Of a stretch of 64,000 nucleotides of DNA, positions 60,608-64,000 are shown piece after piece. Source of the DNA: Pontibacter ramchanderi (GTDB lineage: Bacteria > Bacteroidota > Bacteroidia > Cytophagales > Hymenobacteraceae). The stretch covers positions 106,324 through 170,323 of the forward strand of contig NZ_PJMU01000005.1 of the NCBI RefSeq assembly GCF_002846395.1, read 5' to 3'. Made by a program: the position numbers and the translations under genes. The notes beneath the pieces were generated by a model that ran no database searches, was not told where the DNA came from, and was given only the letters and a program-made list of their open reading frames with translations. Position 1 is the first letter of the stretch, and every line of letters starts with the position of its first letter.

Positions 60608-61792
60608 ATGGAAAAATTATCTTTAGAAGAAGACGGTGTGGCTATCGAGCTGGTAGCATCCGACGCAGAGTTGCGTCAGGCTGTGCAGCAGTTGGAGCAA
60701 TGTGACGAACTTGCCGTCGACCTGGAATTTGATCAAAACCGCTATACCTATGGTTTCAACCTCTGCCTGATCCAGGTTGCTGACGGCAAAGGAAAGTGCT
60801 TTATTATCGACCCGTTCTATATCAACAACTTGGATTCCTTTTTCCAGTTAATGGGCAATCCGGCCGTTACAAAGATCATCCATCACTCCAACAACGACAT
60901 CCTGCTGCTGGATAAGATGGGATGCTCTGTAAAAGGTATAGTAGATACTGATGTAGCTGCCAAAATCCTGAACTACGAGCGCTCTTCACTGGCAACTGTC
61001 CTTAAAGAGGAATTTGGGAAGGAGATCGATAAGTCGCAGCAATCCAGTAACTGGAACAAACGGCCACTTACAGAGGACCAGCTCCGTTACGCTGCCATAG
61101 ATGTGATATACCTGCATCAGATTAAGGCCAAGCTGCTACAGGAGATTAAGCAACTCGGACGTATGCATTGGTTAGAAGAGGAAAACCTCTTGCTGGAACA
61201 GTTGAAATATACGGAGTCGGAGAACCCTCATCTGCGTTTAAAACACTCTTATCGTCTCAATTATTACCAACAATACCTCCTCAAATCACTCTATGCCTTC
61301 CGGGAGGACCTGGCGCAGCAGTTTAACAAGCCGGCCCATTTTGTTATACCCAACGAGGCGCTGGTGGAGTTAGCCAATAATCCGAACACCGACCTGCACG
61401 AGTGGTTAAACCATACAAGAGGTATACACGGCAATTTGAAGAAGCCGAAAAACGAACGGTTACTGGAAAATGCACTGCAGGGAGCCAAAGAAGCGGCCAA
61501 GACCAACAACATTAGCCACGACTATCCAGAGCATCGCTTCCAACGGCCTTTGCGCACACCCGAGACAGAGCGCCGCAAAGAACTGCTAACCATGGTACAG
61601 AAAGAGATCATGGCCAGGTATGGAGAGTATGCCTCAAAACTGATAATAAATCAAAGCCTGATCACAGACTATAGCCAAAGCGGCAAGCTGCGTTGCACAA
61701 AGAAATATGCGACCAGCATCGTTATGGAAGTAGCAAAAGATCTAGGTATAGCATTACACGTCTCTGCTGCTCCCCAACAGCTGGGAGAGTAA
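60608..61792 (+). CDS. rnd: ribonuclease D / DEDDy 3'-5' exonuclease with HRDC-like domain
   Basis: A 394-residue exonuclease of the RNase D family, which trims tRNA and other RNA 3' ends. The DEDDy residues are visible: AVDLEFDQN (Asp, Glu), KIIHHSNNDILLLDKMG (Asp) and YAAIDVIYLHQI (Tyr, Asp). The C-terminal half carries an HRDC-like helical region (YQQYLLKSLYAFREDLAQQFNKPAHFVIPNEALVELA) and a final helical extension. aspA follows after 25 bases, so the two may be co-transcribed. Confidence 0.93.
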   Translation: MEKLSLEEDGVAIELVASDAELRQAVQQLEQCDELAVDLEFDQNRYTYGFNLCLIQVADGKGKCFIIDPFYINNLDSFFQLMGNPAVTKIIHHSNNDILLLDKMGCSVKGIVDTDVAAKILNYERSSLATVLKEEFGKEIDKSQQSSNWNKRPLTEDQLRYAAIDVIYLHQIKAKLLQEIKQLGRMHWLEEENLLLEQLKYTESENPHLRLKHSYRLNYYQQYLLKSLYAFREDLAQQFNKPAHFVIPNEALVELANNPNTDLHEWLNHTRGIHGNLKKPKNERLLENALQGAKEAAKTNNISHDYPEHRFQRPLRTPETERRKELLTMVQKEIMARYGEYASKLIINQSLITDYSQSGKLRCTKKYATSIVMEVAKDLGIALHVSAAPQQLGE

Positions 61793-61817
61793 ATAAATAT
61801 GTCTTTAAGAATATAGC

Positions 61818-63227
61818 ATGGAAAAAGTAAGGATAGAACACGACTTTTTGGGAGAAAGAGAAATACCCAATGAGGTCTACTATGGAATTCAAACAACACG
61901 CGCACTAGAAAACTTTCACATCACAGGTACGCCTATTTCGAAAGAGCCGCTATTTATTAAGGCGTTCGCTTATGTAAAAAAGGCTGCTGCGCTTGCCAAC
62001 CACCAATGCGGCGTTTTAAGCAAAGAAGTAACCGACGCCATTGTGTATGCAAGTGACAAACTAATCGCGGGCGAACACCTCGATCAGTTTGTAACCGATA
62101 TGATACAAGGGGGCGCTGGCACATCGGTGAACATGAACGTGAACGAGGTGATTGCCAATATCGGCCTGGAATACATGGGCCATGCCAAGGGCACTTACAA
62201 CATCCTTCATCCGAACAACCATGTAAACTGCTCACAATCCACGAACGATGCTTACCCAACAGCCTTCAGGCTCGCACTTTACTGGAAGATACAGGCTTTT
62301 ATAGAGAGTCTGGAAGCCTTGCAGCTATCTTTTGGTCGTAAGGCGGAGGAATTTAAAGAAGTGCTGAAAATGGGACGTACGCAGTTACAGGATGCTGTTC
62401 CTATGACATTGGGTGCTGAGTTCCATGGTTTTGCTACAACTATAAGAGAGGATATTCAGCGATTGCATGAGGTCAAGATGTTAATCTGCGAGATTAACAT
62501 GGGGGCGACTGCTATTGGTACTTCCATCAACGCTCCGCAGGGCTATCCACAACTAGTAACAGACATACTAAAGGAAATTTCGGGAGTACCAGTAATTCTT
62601 GCTGAAGACCTGATTGAAGCAACCTGCGATACAGGGGCTTATGTGCAGGTATCAGGTGTGATGAAGCGCTGTGCCGTCAAGGTATCCAAAATCTGTAACG
62701 ACTTACGTTTGCTTTCATCAGGCCCCCGTGCTGGCTTAAATGAAATTAATCTGCCACGCATGCAGCCTGGTTCTTCTATTATGCCGGGTAAGGTAAATCC
62801 TGTTATACCTGAAGTAGTCAATCAAACAGCTTATTATGTGATTGGTGCTGATATGACAGTTACCATGGCGGCAGAGGCTGGGCAGTTGCAACTTAACGTG
62901 ATGGAGCCAGTTATTGCTTATAGTCTGTTCAACTCACTGACTTTCCTGGAAAACGCGTGCTATACGTTGCAGAGCAAGTGTGTGGATGGCATTACAGCAA
63001 ATGAGGAGATTTGCCGCAATATGGTTATGAACAGCATTGGTATAGTTACGTCGCTTAACCCTATTCTTGGTTACGAAGAGTCGGCATCTATTGCCAAGGA
63101 GGCTCTAACCACAGGTAAATCCATTCACGAAATCACTGTGCTAGAGCGCAAATTAATTACACAGGCTAAGTGGGACGAGATATTCTCTATGGAAAACCTG
63201 ATCCATCCTAAATTTATCAATGTGTAA
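61818..63227 (+). CDS. aspA: aspartate ammonia-lyase
   Basis: It interconverts L-aspartate with fumarate and ammonia. At 469 residues it is of normal length, with the fumarase/aspartase features EHDFLGEREIPNEVYYGIQTTRALENF, QGGAGTSVNMNVNEVIAN, NDAYPTAFRL, GRTQLQDAVPMTLG and the signature GSSIMPGKVNPVIPE. The EIPNEVYYGIQT opening and GAGTSVNMNVNEV favour aspartase over fumarase. No asparaginase or transporter is adjacent. It ends at a long terminator. Confidence 0.95.
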   Translation: MEKVRIEHDFLGEREIPNEVYYGIQTTRALENFHITGTPISKEPLFIKAFAYVKKAAALANHQCGVLSKEVTDAIVYASDKLIAGEHLDQFVTDMIQGGAGTSVNMNVNEVIANIGLEYMGHAKGTYNILHPNNHVNCSQSTNDAYPTAFRLALYWKIQAFIESLEALQLSFGRKAEEFKEVLKMGRTQLQDAVPMTLGAEFHGFATTIREDIQRLHEVKMLICEINMGATAIGTSINAPQGYPQLVTDILKEISGVPVILAEDLIEATCDTGAYVQVSGVMKRCAVKVSKICNDLRLLSSGPRAGLNEINLPRMQPGSSIMPGKVNPVIPEVVNQTAYYVIGADMTVTMAAEAGQLQLNVMEPVIAYSLFNSLTFLENACYTLQSKCVDGITANEEICRNMVMNSIGIVTSLNPILGYEESASIAKEALTTGKSIHEITVLERKLITQAKWDEIFSMENLIHPKFINV

Positions 63228-63247
63228 GGTTAAACATACAACACCAA

Positions 63248-63286
63248 CTAAAAGGGGCTGCAGGTTATACCTGTAGCCCCTTTTAG
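63248..63286 (+). terminator. terminator after aspA with the frequent motif at its tip
   Basis: An 18-bp stem with one wobble (63248-63265 / 63269-63286) and a 3-base loop. The apical part reads CAGGT-TAT-ACCTG, so TATACCT is built into the tip. TTTTAA follows. Confidence 0.9.
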
Positions 63287-63289
63287 TTT

Positions 63290-63820
63290 TAACATACTCT
63301 TATGTTTAGGTACTCACATAAGGAAATCTGAGTATCTGTAAACTATTGAATTTTGCATAAACTAGTTAATCAAGAAATATACGCCTTAGTTTTCTTATCT
63401 AATCTAACCTAGTTTTATTAAGCTTAGTAATAAATGTTTGATAAATGGATCATAAGGTGTAGAACTATCATACTAGCTTACAAATAAAGTTAATAAGCTA
63501 AGTAGCTATAGTACGTTACTTCTTTTAGTTCTCTAATCTATACTCGAGACATAATATCTTAATTGGCCAAACTTAGGGTCCTTCACTTCAGTTACTACCT
63601 AACTGTTCTGTCTAAGGATATTTACAGGGCCAGTGTTGTATCTAACCAGGCCCCGTCCATTATCCAATGATAGTAGATATAAACGGAGTGGCATGCTATG
63701 CCAGAGTGAATACAGGCGGCGTATGATCCTTACTGTTCCAGCCGGCTGCTCCGCTTGCTCTGCCTGTTTCCTGGTTTCGACGGCGTGGCAGTCCCTCGGG
63801 GCGGTGGCAGCTGTTGTGGG
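63290..63820. other. AT-rich gene-free region before the rRNA operon end
   Basis: About 530 bases. Until about 63600 it is markedly AT-rich with many stop codons in all frames, then it becomes GC-rich. A small perfect hairpin TGGCAT-GCT-ATGCCA lies at 63689-63703. I see no promoter, tRNA or protein gene. A frame across 63633-63944 covers the tandem repeats and is not a believable gene. Confidence 0.6.
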
Positions 63821-63900
63821 GGCATGTCACGTGCTTGCCGGGCCTCACATGTTTGCCGGGGCGTGTCACGTGCTTGCCGGGGCGTGTCACGAGCTTGCCG
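63821..63900. repeat. tandem repeat of about 20 bp near the rRNA operon
   Basis: Four imperfect copies (63821-63840, 63841-63858, 63859-63879, 63880-63900) of GGCGTGTCACGTGCTTGCCG. Two copies contain the palindrome CACGTG. On the minus strand this lies directly downstream of the rRNA operon terminator. Confidence 0.8.
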
Positions 63901-63933
63901 CGGCTTGGCGGTGGGTGGTGGGTGTAAACGCAG

Positions 63934-63967
63934 GCAGCCCCTGACGCTTGGGGGCATCAGGGGCTGC
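63934..63967 (-). terminator. hairpin after the 5S rRNA
   Basis: A perfect 11-bp stem GCAGCCCCTGA / TCAGGGGCTGC (63934-63944 / 63957-63967) with a 12-base loop lies a few bases beyond the 5S 3' end. The T-run is short. Confidence 0.75.
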
Positions 63968-63973
63968 TGTGGT

Positions 63974-64000
63974 GGGGTTGGCGGCCACCTACTCTCCCGG
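63974..64000 (-). rRNA. rrf: 5S ribosomal RNA, 3' end (partial)
   Basis: On the minus strand the last bases read CCGGGAGAGTAGGTGGCCGCC, the conserved 3' part of bacterial 5S rRNA, followed by AACCCC that would close helix I. Only about 27 bases are inside the window. The rest of the operon (23S, 16S) should lie to the right, transcribed leftward. The exact 3' end is approximate. Confidence 0.8.

Noticed and set aside
63633..63944. Open frame of 103 residues across the tandem repeats near the right edge
   Set aside because: Its composition is set by the tandem repeats and the rRNA terminator; opposite-strand frames of similar length exist, and no start signal or family is seen.

Overview
The window reads as a chromosomal segment of an aerobic member of the Bacteroidetes (order Cytophagales), most like the Pontibacter/Hymenobacter group. 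The evidence is a SusC/SusD pair, a TonB receptor with a DUF4249 lipoprotein, a fused MurF-alanine racemase, a CarB without its C-terminal regulatory domain, many small lipoproteins, Bacteroidetes-type promoters (TTTG, about 20 bases, TAnnTTTG) and almost no Shine-Dalgarno sequences. The genus is an inference. Base composition looks near 50% GC, with AT-rich stretches around 57.4 kb and 63.3-63.6 kb.

Layout. 0-4 kb: selU and selD (selenium modification of tRNA), an alpha/beta hydrolase and an RsmI-like methyltransferase. 4-12.3 kb, minus strand: two outer-membrane uptake modules, TonB receptor plus DUF4249 lipoprotein and SusC plus SusD, followed by a 0.8-kb gene-free stretch. 13-16.2 kb: feoA-feoB ferrous iron import and a repeat-rich spacer. 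16.2-24.7 kb: murF-alr, two DMT-family transporters, a DUF5686 outer-membrane protein and recX. 24.7-33 kb: a cluster of degenerate palindromes, DUF4230, a PLP enzyme, a YfhO membrane protein, a MITE-like element, DUF4834 and carB. 33-44.5 kb: mostly small, poorly characterised genes (an HTH regulator with a membrane partner, a PlsC-like acyltransferase, a lipoprotein with about 21 Thr-Thr-Thr-Gly repeats, an HTTM protein, a zinc phospholipase C, PAP2, GNAT and CHRD proteins). 44.5-49.2 kb: a MacAB-type export operon with two tandem permeases. 49.5-51.2 kb: orphan genes. 51.3-57.4 kb: the 2-oxoglutarate dehydrogenase operon odhA-odhB-lpd. 57.6-63.2 kb: an orphan Vsr endonuclease, an M28 peptidase, a small lipoprotein, ribonuclease D and aspartate ammonia-lyase. 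The right edge enters the 3' end of a 5S rRNA on the minus strand, so an rRNA operon lies just beyond.

The most unusual property is sequence-wide rather than genic. The heptamer AGGTATA/TATACCT, often extended to CAGGTATAGC/GCTATACCTG, occurs about 120 times by eye count on both strands, in genes and between them, against roughly 7-8 expected. Several copies sit as inverted pairs between genes or inside terminator stems. Four other repeat classes fill intergenic spaces: decayed GTCATTTCGAC palindromes, CCCCTCC/GGAGGGG palindromes, inward-facing low-complexity arrays, and a 163-bp MITE-like element.

All coordinates and counts come from reading the sequence by eye. No database search was run, so family names rest on recognised motifs and overall similarity.
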